Of a DNA stretch of 49,268 nt, positions 21,158 through 31,799 are shown one piece after another. Below the pieces are notes generated by a model. That model was not told the DNA's origin. It did no database searches and was given only the letters and a program-made list of their open reading frames with translations. Source of the DNA: Cudoniella acicularis (lineage: Eukaryota; Ascomycota; Leotiomycetes; Helotiales; Helotiaceae). Position 1 is the stretch's first letter. Each line of letters begins with the position of its first letter. Made by a program: the position numbers and the translations under genes. The stretch is from contig JAAMPI010000235.1 of the NCBI GenBank assembly GCA_013054445.1, positions 1 through 49,268 of the forward strand. Reading direction: 5' to 3'.

Positions 21158-22853
21158 TCATAACCATGAAAACAAGCTCCCGCCAACACCCATCAAAGCC
21201 ATCATTGTGGCCCCAATTACCACTGGTGACCAGGCGAAGGGCCGAGGAGAACCTCCAGCTGCACTCTTCTTGTTTGAGCTTGAGCTTGAGCTTGATGTTG
21301 CGGTTGCAGCAAATCCACTTGCAGCAGCCAATCCCGTTGCTGTAGGATTATATGTTGCAGTACCGAGACCACCGTTGCCAGTAGCCGTTGCTACAACCTT
21401 GGGTATTCCAGAAGCTGTTTGGGTGACAGCAGCCTCGTTGGGAGCAGATGTTGCTGAAGGAATTGGTGCCCCTGAACTTGCGAATGCCACAATGTTAGAG
21501 CTAGTGACATTAAATTTGGTCTGGGCAAGTCCGATTCGGTTGTTGACGAGGTCGTAGACGACATAGGCAGACCTCAAGAAGGTATCACCAAGAAGGATTG
21601 GCAAGTCACCAGCGCCTTGAATTCCGAGTTGGCATGCTGTGTCTCCATTTGGGTACTTCGGTGTTTGCCCACTTGTGAGGGTGAGGGGCAAAACTAATTC
21701 GGAAACTTGAACACTAATGACTGGTCCTCCCGATCCTCCGAATCCGAAGTTGATGGTTCCATTAACATTTTGTAGCGCGCATGGGACAATTGTTGCGCCC
21801 AGTTGATCATAATAGGTGGCACCTAATTCCTCGAACACAGTATTGGCAAGGCTGTCTGGGAGAAGGGTAATGGTGGTTCCAGAGTCCAAAATTGCAGGAA
21901 CTGCAAAGGTTGATGAAGTAAGTTGGTCTGTTCCGGATTTGCTTGATGCTGAAAGCGAGGTGAATGCAACAGTGAATGAAGTGATTTGCTGGGAACGTGC
22001 AGTTGGGTATACGTCGACGGTGACTAGGTTACCGGTGTATTTAGTTGTATCGATACGCCGAAAAGAACAGAACCTGTACTAGAATCTGTGATTTTATTAG
22101 CCCAGTTCGCAAACACACGGAGGAAGAACATACCTAGATCGTTTAGCCATAGACTGTAGGCAACTGACTTGATGACTCCCTGGTCGACGAGCGCGTCCGG
22201 TAAGTTGGCGTACACAGTTCCAGTTCCGGTATCGACATTTGCCTCTGAATTGTTGTATCCGATGCCCATAATGCCCACACCAATGGTACCGGCATTAGCC
22301 AAACCCATTTCGAAGCTTTTGAGGGTGGAGCCGCCTATCGAAAATGTGTCTTCGAAGTAATCGCCGCTCGCGCCCGTTCCGTCGACATAAGAGATATTGA
22401 ATTTACCGGCCCCAACCACATTGAAAGTCGAAGATGCCCCAGAATTGACTGAATTAATGTCAGCTCTGCATCATACAGATTTGTGAGATTAGGTTACTTA
22501 CAGGTCCCCCCATCACAGCCGCCGCCATCAGCAACCGACACTGAGCAGACTGACAATGTGCTGTCTGGAACCCAGACATCCGAAGAGCCAGTGTCAATTT
22601 GAACCATCAGCTGTTGCGCGGGAGTGCCAACGGAGATATTCGCAAAGTATAAACCCTCTGCCAAGTCATTGCCCAAGCCAACCTGTACCGCGCTGGCAGC
22701 TCTGGTCTTCAAGGCTCTGTTCTGTATTTGTCGGCGGAGAAGTTGTGCTTCTTGTGCGGCGGGATTTCGTGCAATGTTCATCTGCAGGGTGCTCGCAGTG
22801 GTGAGAGAGATTATCGAGGCCCCCAGGAGGAGGGAATTAAAGATTGGCGCCAT
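21158..22853 (-). CDS. GPI-type secreted aspartyl protease (A1 family), with a one-base frameshift
   Basis: Exons 22853-22502, 22448-22134 and 22085-21158. The signal peptide is MAPIFNSLLLGASIISLTTA. Both catalytic Asp motifs are present: IDTGSSDVW in exon 1 and LDSGTTITLL in exon 3. The flap region NISYVDGTGASGDYFEDTF follows intron 1. A Ser/Ala-rich stalk and a hydrophobic C-terminus (VVIGATMMALMGVGGSLFSWL) suggest a GPI anchor, as in yapsins/OpsB-type proteases that act at the cell surface. After DSSTGSVLFG the frame is wrong by one base near 22050. Restoring one base would give FGGIDTTKYTGNLVTVD and a protein of about 531 residues; as given, the frame ends at 22024. It is either a sequencing error in GGCG or a disabled gene. 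Confidence 0.85.
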
Positions 22854-24885
22854 GATGGAATGTTGTGTTTGGGTATTCGGAAGTGTCGCAGCCAAGATGC
22901 TGGGGGTTTCGTTGCTCTTGTACCGAGCACGACAAAGAGAGTTTCGATTCAGAGGGGCGAAAGACAGTGATGTAAAGAAGCTTTCAGGCGCCTTGTGTAG
23001 TAGTGTGCGGAGTCCGGACTCAAAGGGCTCAAATGGATCTGTTGGATGCGATGCCGAAGGTAATGGGCAGTGGACACCCGAAGGAGGCACTAAATTATAT
23101 CAAATAAGGTTATGCGAAGTTGAGCCACAACCACAGCCTTGAATCAACTGCCTTTTAGCCAGAGGTCCACCTGAAAACCCAAGAAAATGATTCACAGGAT
23201 GATTTACAGAATGAGGTTTAGAAACGACGAAAGGAGCTGGAAAGCCTGGGAATATGTACAGTAGATGGATGTACGGAGTATGAAGTGTGACTGATGTTTT
23301 GGCGTGCAACCTGTGCGACCCTAGAGACATCTGAATGCAGCCACCAGGTCCTAGTGTACCACCGTCCCAGGTGCCTTCAGACGTGTTTGAGATAGCGCCG
23401 ATGTCCCAAAGTCCTCGCGAAGCACGCGCCTGGCCGCCTGCGCTGGCCTAGATGTGGCGCACCATGAGCAGATTTAGAAGCAACACTCAGCACTTCTTTT
23501 AGCTTTGAACCACAACCACAGCGCCATCCGTGCTCACTATGTCTCATTTTCTCTGGTGACTATCAAGTTACAACGACACTAAACAGAATGCCTACATAGT
23601 AAGAGGGACATAGGAGTACACCTCCTACTCGGGTACTGTACGTCTCTTCTTGCCACAGCTTCGCAAGCTTCGCAAGCCTCACAACCATCACCGCCATCGC
23701 ACAGTGACAAACATCGGGGGCGACGTAATCTTCCCAGGCTCCGCCCTGGCGCGTTCCCTGCAGCTGCAACCATTCACAAATCACAAGCCGTAAACCAGGA
23801 CCCCAGATCTTTGCTACGTTGCTCGGATTCAGGGTCCCGAACGCCACCAACAAAAGCTGGTGATCCAATCACAATCACAGTCACAACCTCCACAACCTCC
23901 ACTTCGTCCACAATCAAGGCTATTAAGGCAGCTTCTAGATCTCAAGCGATTTGAATAGCCAAACGTTATTTCTGCCACAGTCAGTTGGTCTTCTGCTTCA
24001 TCTACAAAGGTTCCTAGCCACAGGATTGTCTGATGTCTCAAGGAGCAGCTGAATGGGTGGTGGCAGTGCACCGAGAACGAGGAAATTTGGTTTCAGGATC
24101 TACCTCCCCGTGATGCACGGACACGTACGCTCAAGGTTTGAAAATCTTTCGTCCATCCTTTGAGCTTGTTTTGCTTTCTTTTCCCCCTTTTCTCCGACTC
24201 TCTGGCTCTCTTTCATGGCCAACCCAGCGCCAGCAGCTCAGCTATTCGGCGTGTGATTTTGCGCACGTGTTACGAGTTCATTGTGGCGAACAGTTCTCAA
24301 TGGTAATCTCAGTTCCAGCAGACGCCTCTCAAGTTGTGAGGTGTTCTCCCAATGAAGCACAAAGATCTATGTATATCGCATCGTGAATTTAGCGGCTCCT
24401 GTTCCCTTTCCCTTGGCAGCGTCTCTTATGCCAAGCAATGCCAAGATATGCCAAGCCGGCATTTGAAGAGTTCGTCCTGTGGTACCCGCTGCTGATCTCC
24501 TTTAAACAGTGGGAATTTTCCGAATTGCAGACAGTTAGAATTCAAACTTTCCAAGCCGAAGGTTTATTCTATTTACGCTCACAATGCCTCATGAAGTCAT
24601 GGGTAACTCGCGTTTTTCAGCTTTACCTTCAGTAAGTCAGGATAATATTCTACCTAGTAATATAATTTCAATGATCACTGTCACTCACTCTTTGATTATT
24701 TCCAGCGCGTATTTTACATTTTGAGCACAATTTTATGTTACGGTTCCAGTATCATTTGCTATCTAAATACAAGCGTCTCAAATGTTTAGCAGAAAAAAAA
24801 TAGACTTCATGATTTCCCCCCAACGCCACATATATGCAATCTAACCTTAATGCCCAAACTCAAAGAACACATCTTCTCCAACTTT
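22854..24885. other. Intergenic region of about 2 kb
   Basis: Upstream of the protease and downstream of the small secreted protein gene. No ORF has a recognisable domain. Short direct repeats occur: CTTCGCAAG twice near 23660-23680, and ATGCCAAG three times at 24428-24456. A GC-rich patch is at about 23410-23470. I see no promoter motif that I would name. Confidence 0.45.
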
Positions 24886-25347
24886 TTAAGAGCTACAATC
24901 AAACGAAATCCAACAAGTCTCCTGAGTCCCATCACACGACACATAATCAGCCCCACCATAAGTCCCCTTATGCTTCCCATATCCCCACTGGACCATCGTA
25001 GTCCCATCCTTCACATCCGCATTCGAATACATCTTCGGCACATTAACCACAAACACATATGGCAACTGAGAATCAAAGTTGAAATGATTGGTTCCACCAG
25101 TGGAAACTTGGTATCCTAGCGAAACGCCATTGTGGTCCCAGAGTGTGAGGCCGACGTTGTTGGATGAGGGGTCGAATTGCATGCCGAATTGGCAGTAGGT
25201 GGGATCATCGGGGTTAGGGGTGAAGGTTATGGGGGAGAAGGCCCGGGTGGTGAGCTCTGCGGTGGAAGGTTCAGCGGTGGGGAGAGCTGAGGCCAGGGAG
25301 AGGAAGCCGAGGACGGCTGAGAGAGCGGTGGTGGGTGTGTAATGCAT
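24886..25347 (-). CDS. Small secreted four-cysteine protein
   Basis: ATG at 25347 gives 153 residues with a clear signal peptide (MHYTPTTALSAVLGFLSLAS, cleavage near ALP). The mature part has four Cys: one in TYCQFGM, and three in the C-terminal stretch SCDGTQETCWISFDCSS. The middle is beta-rich (VGLTLWDHNGVSLGYQVS, YVFVVNVPKMY, MVQWGYGKHKGTYGG). An in-frame ATG exists upstream, but only the inner one places the leader at the terminus. Size, secretion and paired Cys resemble fungal secreted effector-like or surface proteins; I recognise no named family. A purine-rich and then CT-rich upstream region (25400-25600) looks like the promoter and leader. Confidence 0.75.
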   Translation of the reverse strand: MHYTPTTALSAVLGFLSLASALPTAEPSTAELTTRAFSPITFTPNPDDPTYCQFGMQFDPSSNNVGLTLWDHNGVSLGYQVSTGGTNHFNFDSQLPYVFVVNVPKMYSNADVKDGTTMVQWGYGKHKGTYGGADYVSCDGTQETCWISFDCSS

Positions 25348-26788
25348 GGTTGCTGAGAAGACTGTTGGTTTGTTGTTAGAACGGCAAATCATCAAAAACA
25401 AGGCAAAGAGGTGAGCTCACGATGAAGTTTTTAACACAAATTGAAACTTGAAATCGCGAAAAAATGGAAGTGTTCTAAAGAGCGGAGTGAAGTGTAGAGT
25501 GGAAAAGTAATGAATGTTTTGATAGCAGTAGAGACTTGAAGCCGAAGACGCTGATGAAGAGAAAACAAAAAAGCCAAGAAAGCAAACTCACACTCTCTTA
25601 TATACTAATCTACCAGCCCATCATCCATCTATTTTAACAACCTCAACCATCGCCATCCTCACTCACCCTCAACCCACCCTTCCAAATCTCCACCCCGTGA
25701 ACCAACATCGCCGTATCGCGCAGCGCCCTCGCAGGATCAAAACCCCATAATCAATCCACAATGCATTCATTCATTCACCTACTCACTCTCCATTCACTTA
25801 GAATCAAGCAGTGGGGTATGAGCCTCCCTTCCCCCACAATTCTAAATTCTACTTTAACTCTCACAAAATCCACAAAATCCTCCCGCCGCCGCTTCCTCCC
25901 GGGGGCTTAACTTATTTTTCCCCTTGTCAACCAACCAAACCAACACCACCAACCAACAGAGCCAGCTAAGCAAGTATAAACAGAAGGATTAAAACTTGTT
26001 TCAACCCCAAATGTATTAATTCACCTCGTTGGAGCTTGGCGGAATTTAACCGTTAAGCTTGCAGTACCGCACAGCATTCTACTTTGGTTGGTTGTGGGCC
26101 GATCGTAGGATCGGATCGGATCGCTTCGCGAGGCGAAGTCATCCGTCATCTTATCTCATCCTTCCAGCAATTACTTGCATGCTTGCTTGGGCTTCCTTCC
26201 ATCGCTTCACGTTCGCGTCACTTACCTCTATTCGGTAATTTTGGTTGCTGGCTGGGGCGAGGCGGCCCCCTATTATTCGGGAGGAATCCATACATGCTCC
26301 GTATGTGGAAGTTTTCTATGTTGGTTAATTGAGGGTTTGAAACGGCGATTTTGTAGGATTTGCTTTTATTTTTATTTTAGTTTTGGTTAAGGGTGTGAGA
26401 GATTGAATTGAATTGAGGATGTTTCGCGCGAAATGGTCAGTTTGGGGGGAAGTGGGAGGTAGGTGAGGAGTCGTGTGGATTTCTTCGTAGAACGTGAGGA
26501 AAGGGAGAGTGAGATGTTTAAATTCATGTTGTGAGCTCGAGAGAAACGGGAAACTACTGTACTCTGATTGTTGTTTGTTCTCGTACATATAACCTAGCGT
26601 GCAGTTACGATTGCTTCCTTGAGATCTGCGCAATAATAATGCCGTTGAGAAAATTTTCAAGTATAGATGGTATCGTTCATTATTGGAACTTTTCTCTCAC
26701 TCTCCAGCTACCTAATTTACACATACAAATTCCACCCATTTTTCCAGCCATAGGAAACGCCGCTGATGCACCATGCCCTTACCATCAA
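25348..26788. other. Intergenic region with small palindrome
   Basis: Promoter side of the small secreted protein and 3' side of the EF-hand gene. Near 26104-26138 a GGATC triplet repeat is followed by the palindrome CTTCGCGAGGCGAAG. CT- and CA-rich stretches lie at 25620-25960. No gene is supported; ORFs at 26084-26390 and 26325-26660 lack domains. Confidence 0.45.
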
Positions 26789-29700
26789 TTAAGGAATACA
26801 AAGATCAATCCAGCTTCCCAAATAATCCATCTGATTCCCTTTCCCTTCCCTTACAAACTTCTTCACAATCGCCTCGAATTCATCATAATCAAGTCTTCCC
26901 CAGCCACCTCTCTCTTCCGCTTCTGTAGCCGCATTGTCGCATCGCCAAAGTTGGTACAGGTATCTGCGGGGCACACGGTTGCTTGAATCGCGTGGAAGAG
27001 GCGTCTCAGGCAAGGAGGGAAGATCTGGTGATGTTTCGATCGAGGGGTGAGGTGTCGTTTCCTGCGTGAAAGATGTTGAGGCTTCGCCGTGGACGTCGGG
27101 AAGATCTTCTTCGAAGCGTGAGAAATGTGGTGTTCGGGGAGGGATAGTGTTAGGTCGGAATTGTGGGAGTGTTGGGTCACGATAGGAAGATGGCGTTGAT
27201 ATTGTTGGTGATTCAGGAGGTGTAGATTGGTGTAGTGAGGAGTTTGGCGATGACGAGGGGTGGCGTTGTTCTATGATGGGATTTGTAAACAAGATCTCTT
27301 CTGTTGGTGATCTCGTAGAATCGTGTGATAGAGCCACTGCAGCTAAATTCGCCAAGTCTATGCTATCATCCCGAGTATCCGGATCTTGGTAAATCTCTCC
27401 ACTTGAGATTGGATTCTGAACACCGATTCCTTGTTGACTTTCGGAATTCAGAACCCGCTCGAGTTCGGACAGGTTAACACTCTCAGCGTCTGTTATGTCC
27501 ACATGATAGCCCGTAGCTGCCAAAAGCTCCTCAAGGGGACGCTGCCGTATGTCTTCAACTTCGACCTCTGGGAAGCTTGTCCAAGAATTGACTTGAGAAG
27601 AAAATCTCTCTGGACGCTGACGAGGAGTTTCTTCTTTCTTGCTCTGTTCAGCTTCTCGGTCTAAAGCCCATTTTTCAAATTCAGGGGTCATATATAATGC
27701 TCTATACTTTTCTCTCACGGCTTTGTTTTCAGCAGCCTGGACAGCCAGATCTTCTTTCTCCTTAAAGAAGGGATCTAGAAGTTCATTAAAAGCCTGCTGT
27801 GTAACTTGGTAAAGAATCTCTTTCCCGGCGTCTCTTTCGGCGTCAGGGATCTCCATTCCTCCCCACCTTTCAGGGACACTCCGGGAAGAGGTGGACGGAT
27901 TTGATCTTGTATCAAAATCATCCATATCCTCCGCAAATCTGACCTTTGACGATGATCGCGAATGAATCGAGGGCCGGGTTTGCGATTTTGAGCTCTCGCC
28001 TGCAATAGCAGAATTTGCCAATACATCATCATCTTCCTTCCAATCTTCAGGAGGGGCAGCACCTTCCTCTTCATCCGTGTAAAATTGTCGCCGCTTCCAC
28101 CGATCATATATCTCACGCTGTGCTCGTTCTCGATATATAGCGTGATCAATAACAGCCTGTCGACTTGAAGCTTGAACGTCGGCAAGACGAGTACCAGGGC
28201 CGTCGATTGCTGCAGCATCTTCATCGGTGGCTGTCGAATTTGGAGGAAGCCATGATAGAATGGCGGGTGCTATCGACGCAACTTCGGACTCATCCCCAGA
28301 ACCCTCATCATCATCGTCGTCAGTGAGGTCTAAGTTGTGCATCAATGAAGGATGTGCATTTGTATTCATCCGCCTTTGTAAGAAATCTCTTGCATGTTCT
28401 CGAAGTCCTCGCGTGTCTTGAAGCACAGCGGCCATTTGAGCTTCTGTCTGAGGTGGGTTTGTAATAGTTTCCCAATATCCACCGGTAAGTCGACTCCGAT
28501 CAGCACGTCTCTCATCCAGGTGACGCTGACTCAACTGCATAAATTCTTGTCGGAATACATCCTCTCTATTTCCTGTGTCGTTACTGCTTTCGTGCACAAC
28601 TCCCTTTCCGTCGGTAATCTCTAGATCTCCATTCGGTTGTCTAGTCTTTCCTTCGCCAGTCCGTGGGTTCGGAGCTCGAGGGTAACGTCCATCTTGTCCA
28701 AAAGCACTGCTAAGCGGCTGTCGGCTAGTGACAAGTCGATGGGCTTCGGTACAGCTCATATGTTGCTCCTCCATACCTTCTAACATATCTCTATGCATTT
28801 GACGAAAGAGAACGTAATATGATCGAAACATACGTAGAAAGTCTTTCCGATCAGCATATCCGTCTCCATCTATGTCGTACCCATCAAATATTCGAGACCA
28901 TTTATCCTTCTTCTTTCGATACCCAATGCCATGGAGAAACTCTGGGAACCCGATAAGATCATCTTTGTTCGTGTCATAGAAGGCAAACATTCTATCGAAG
29001 ATCAAACTGGGACTTGTATGTCTATAGCCGCCTGAAGGTACCAAGCAACGCTCGAATGTTTTTCTGTCCATTGCCAAGTTGATATCATCAGGATCCTCTC
29101 TCCAATCTGTATTTGCCATAAATGTCCACTGCTCCCAATATGCATCCAATTCCGGTCGTTCGAAACCCGTTTCCCGGGAAAGTTTGGTTGTGATATCCTT
29201 CGGCAGCATTCTCATCACAGAGTCTGGATCTCCTGCATACCAGACGGGCTGAATATTCTTAGGTCCGAAGGATGGCCCCGGGACTTTGATCTTGTAGAAA
29301 ATGTGAGTCTTTGTATGCAGGCCTTGCGACTCGCAACCTTCACAAAGATCATAGTCGGCGCAGTTCGAACATCGGTATCGAACTCCTCGAATTGGGACGA
29401 CTCCGCAACTGTTGCAAGCGCATCCTCGGTGGACATATGCATTTCGTCTTGTAGCGTCTTCAGATACTCGGAAGAGGAGCTGAACGATGTTCTGCCCATT
29501 TCGTTGATAGGATTGCGGTAGGTTCTGGAAAGCCCCCCAGTCGTCATCAAATGTCTGATCGTCCACCACCGTTTCTCCATCCGTCAACGTTCTCGCAATC
29601 AATTGCGCTTCGCCGTCGTTTTCGGTATGGTCATCTACGAAAAGGGATGATGGTTCGGCATTCGTTGTGGTAGTGCGTCTTCGTCGTCGATGGACAGCAT

Positions 29701-29866
29701 TGCTTCGGTGTAAGCTACTTCCTGGAAGAGCATGTGTTTCAGCATTAGAGGCCGCGCTGGTGTATAGATAATATGAGCCATAAACAGCTGCGAGAGTTGC
29801 ACATAGCAGGATTGCAGCTCTTCCTCTCGACAGCGTGCTCGAGGCTGCGGCGGATGAGGCTGACAT
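26789..29866 (-). CDS. Membrane-anchored ZZ zinc-finger and EF-hand protein
   Basis: Single exon, 1025 residues. A transmembrane or signal-anchor helix is near residues 16-37 (AAILLCATLAAVYGSYYLY). A ZZ zinc finger spans about 145-192 (HRGCACNSCG, RYRCSNCADYDLCEGC, HTKTH), with the usual Cys and His ligands. Two canonical EF-hands follow: DTNKDDLIGFPEF at about 298 and DIDGDGYADRKDF at about 331; the second has a full set of calcium ligands. Most of the rest (370-980) is acidic and disordered with Ser/Pro/Thr. The C-terminus returns to a folded piece (GRLDYDEFEAIVKKFVREG), a possible degenerate EF-hand. The family is frequent in filamentous ascomycetes but its role is not established. A calcium-responsive scaffold at an internal membrane is inference. 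Confidence 0.9.
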   Translation of the reverse strand: MSASSAAASSTLSRGRAAILLCATLAAVYGSYYLYTSAASNAETHALPGSSLHRSNAVHRRRRRTTTTNAEPSSLFVDDHTENDGEAQLIARTLTDGETVVDDQTFDDDWGAFQNLPQSYQRNGQNIVQLLFRVSEDATRRNAYVHRGCACNSCGVVPIRGVRYRCSNCADYDLCEGCESQGLHTKTHIFYKIKVPGPSFGPKNIQPVWYAGDPDSVMRMLPKDITTKLSRETGFERPELDAYWEQWTFMANTDWREDPDDINLAMDRKTFERCLVPSGGYRHTSPSLIFDRMFAFYDTNKDDLIGFPEFLHGIGYRKKKDKWSRIFDGYDIDGDGYADRKDFLRMFRSYYVLFRQMHRDMLEGMEEQHMSCTEAHRLVTSRQPLSSAFGQDGRYPRAPNPRTGEGKTRQPNGDLEITDGKGVVHESSNDTGNREDVFRQEFMQLSQRHLDERRADRSRLTGGYWETITNPPQTEAQMAAVLQDTRGLREHARDFLQRRMNTNAHPSLMHNLDLTDDDDDEGSGDESEVASIAPAILSWLPPNSTATDEDAAAIDGPGTRLADVQASSRQAVIDHAIYRERAQREIYDRWKRRQFYTDEEEGAAPPEDWKEDDDVLANSAIAGESSKSQTRPSIHSRSSSKVRFAEDMDDFDTRSNPSTSSRSVPERWGGMEIPDAERDAGKEILYQVTQQAFNELLDPFFKEKEDLAVQAAENKAVREKYRALYMTPEFEKWALDREAEQSKKEETPRQRPERFSSQVNSWTSFPEVEVEDIRQRPLEELLAATGYHVDITDAESVNLSELERVLNSESQQGIGVQNPISSGEIYQDPDTRDDSIDLANLAAVALSHDSTRSPTEEILFTNPIIEQRHPSSSPNSSLHQSTPPESPTISTPSSYRDPTLPQFRPNTIPPRTPHFSRFEEDLPDVHGEASTSFTQETTPHPSIETSPDLPSLPETPLPRDSSNRVPRRYLYQLWRCDNAATEAEERGGWGRLDYDEFEAIVKKFVREGKGNQMDYLGSWIDLCIP

Positions 29867-30697
29867 GGGGTTGGTTGATCAAATGCGCCGTTCCAACTGA
29901 GAGGTCTACCGAACCGGATGTTGTTTTGAAATAATCATTTCGAGACTCCTCAGAAGCTGCGAAAATTCACCAGATCGTAGAGCTTCGATGTGGGTTGTGG
30001 TGAAAAACGGCTTGGTCCTTTGAGGTTGAGAGTCGCGTCTCGCGTGAAGTGCCACCGCCAAAATTCCATTCCGTTCTCAGCCTCCTCATCACAACACTAT
30101 CTCTCCTTTTGCATTTGTACCCCACTAAACAAACCGATCGTTTCATTAAGCTATATATACAGGCTTCAAGATCACCTTATCGATCCTACGAGAACCTTCA
30201 AGCATTCTGACATTCAGCAGCTACCAACTTCTGCACCCGCTCTACTCTGATCATCCCGAGGTCCCCTATTTTCTCCCCTGGCCACAGGAAACTACACCTA
30301 GTGCAGCATCTCTAATCGAATCCCATGTCTACGAGCATAGCGTACGTCGGTCACCACCAACTACTTAAAAACATCCTGTCTTCCTAGTTGAAAAGGTGCA
30401 TGACTGGAAATGCCCCTCGAAGAAAATGTTTACTGTCTTCAACATATTTGCTACAAGGTTCTATATGATGAACGGCATAAGTATGTAAGATATTATCTTC
30501 CATATAAAAGAGCGATATACATTCAATGTTTACTAAATCTTTATTTATTGAGGTATATCATACCCTAGAGCTGAAGTTTCAACAAGAGCAATCTACACGA
30601 ACGGTAAAGGTCTCTGAGAGCTATCATTCTATGCTTTCCAAGTCCTTCAGTTGAAATCGACTTCTTTCAGTACCTCAAATCTTCAAGTCGTCGGCTA
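29867..30697. other. Intergenic region
   Basis: Promoter of the EF-hand gene (reading left) and 3' side of the histidine phosphatase. An ORF at 29990-30250 (plus) has no domain. No RNA gene or repeat was recognised. Confidence 0.45.
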
Positions 30698-31332
30698 TCA
30701 CCCATCCAAGCCCGGGCAGGCCTCTGAAGTGGTGTTCGTGACACTGCTGTAGGGTTTGGGATCGGTCCAGATGAGGTTAAACCTAAATTCCTGTTAGCAT
30801 TGTACGAACAAGTCATGCGATCAACCTACGATGTGTCGGGATACGTGGGGGGATTTGCAGAGCCCATAGCAGCCACTATATCGGAAAGAGCTTTATGCTC
30901 CCAACAGATCAGGATGTTCTTTTTCAATTTACTTGCGTCGAGACTGGCTATGAGGGTCGCCACGCAGCCTGCATCATCTCGATCACAGGATGTATCGACT
31001 GTTAGACCAAGGTCGGTTGCAACAGGTTGCACAGTCAACAATGGACGTTCACGGCTACCATCTGGGTATTGGATCAGCATTCCTGAACAATATAAACCTC
31101 AATTGAGATCAGAATGCTTACCAGCCTTTGGTTTCTGTGCAATGATATATCCAATATCATATTGGGAAGAGGCTCCAAAGACAGTTCGGAGGCATTGAGC
31201 ACGCTGCTGGCCTTGAATTGTCAGGCCGTTTCCACCATCTGCTGGCTTCTCGCCATGACGAATGAGATAAACGGTCTGCTTCGCAGAGACCCCAATTGCC
31301 AGGACGGCAAGAATTATGTTGGCATAGAGCAT
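30698..31332 (-). CDS. Secreted histidine phosphatase superfamily protein (phosphoglycerate mutase-like)
   Basis: Exons 31332-31122, 31082-30830 and 30782-30698 give 182 residues. Introns are short (39 and 47 bp), and the second has a perfect GCTAAC branch site. Residues 1-17 form a signal peptide (MLYANIILAVLAIGVSA). The catalytic RHG motif is VYLIRHGEKP with the phospho-accepting His at 26. The second active-site His is in ILICWEHKALSDIV. A conserved Cys pair is visible (DTSCDRDDAGCV), and the C-terminus is FNLIWTDPKPYSSV ending EACPGLDG. Members transfer or remove phosphate groups; this short secreted branch is widespread in fungi and its substrate is unknown. Frame continuity across all three exons supports the model, and no defects are seen. 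Confidence 0.88.
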
Positions 31333-31514
31333 TTTAAGGTCCAGTTCCGGGTTTTCCGTTGTTGGGCTGATTGAAAGTAAAGAGGGCCGCGGGCTCCTTC
31401 ATTCTTATACCAAAGAAGGATTCATGGTCCCAACTGCAGGTACCACGAGCATCTCAGTGCAACTCTTTGTAGAACTGGACACAATGGATTGCAGCAGCTC
31501 GTTTGGCGTCACTG

Positions 31515-31760
31515 TTACTCGGGCTGTAGCCTAGCGCCGGCAATGCCGTTCAATTCATCCAACAGGGTGTGCCTCCAACCCCAGAAGCTTATTTGAGCCG
31601 AAACGGGACCTGCGAATGGTGTCTTGGCAGTTCCACACATGTTGTTGATCTTCACTTTCTTGTTTCCTAAATTCGGTAGGAGCCGAGTCGGCTCTATGCG
31701 GCAGTCAGGCAAGCATGCCTTGAAGGTCGAAGGAGTTGAAGCGATTACCGAGTCTTGCTC
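31515..31760 (-). CDS. Possible 3' exon of an unidentified gene
   Basis: A minus-strand frame open from about 31760 (just after an AG at 31761) to a stop at 31515, 81 codons with no ATG at its beginning. It has protein-like composition: FKACLPDCRIEPTRLLPN, VKINNMCGTAKTPFAGPVSA, SFWGWRHTLLDELNGIAG. ATGGCTACTATTAAGGCTG followed by GTAAGC at about 31787 could be a short first exon, but the intron would be only 26 bp and the phase does not fit, so I cannot complete the gene. Three Cys and no recognised family. It may be a fragment. Confidence 0.3.
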   Translation of the reverse strand, partial: EQDSVIASTPSTFKACLPDCRIEPTRLLPNLGNKKVKINNMCGTAKTPFAGPVSAQISFWGWRHTLLDELNGIAGARLQPE

Positions 31761-31799
31761 CTATTCGGCCCTTTGACATGGCTTACCAGCCTTAATAGT

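Noticed and set aside
24428..24456. Triple ATGCCAAG direct repeat
   Set aside because: Only 8-10 bp units over 30 bp, without further copies; most likely local slippage.
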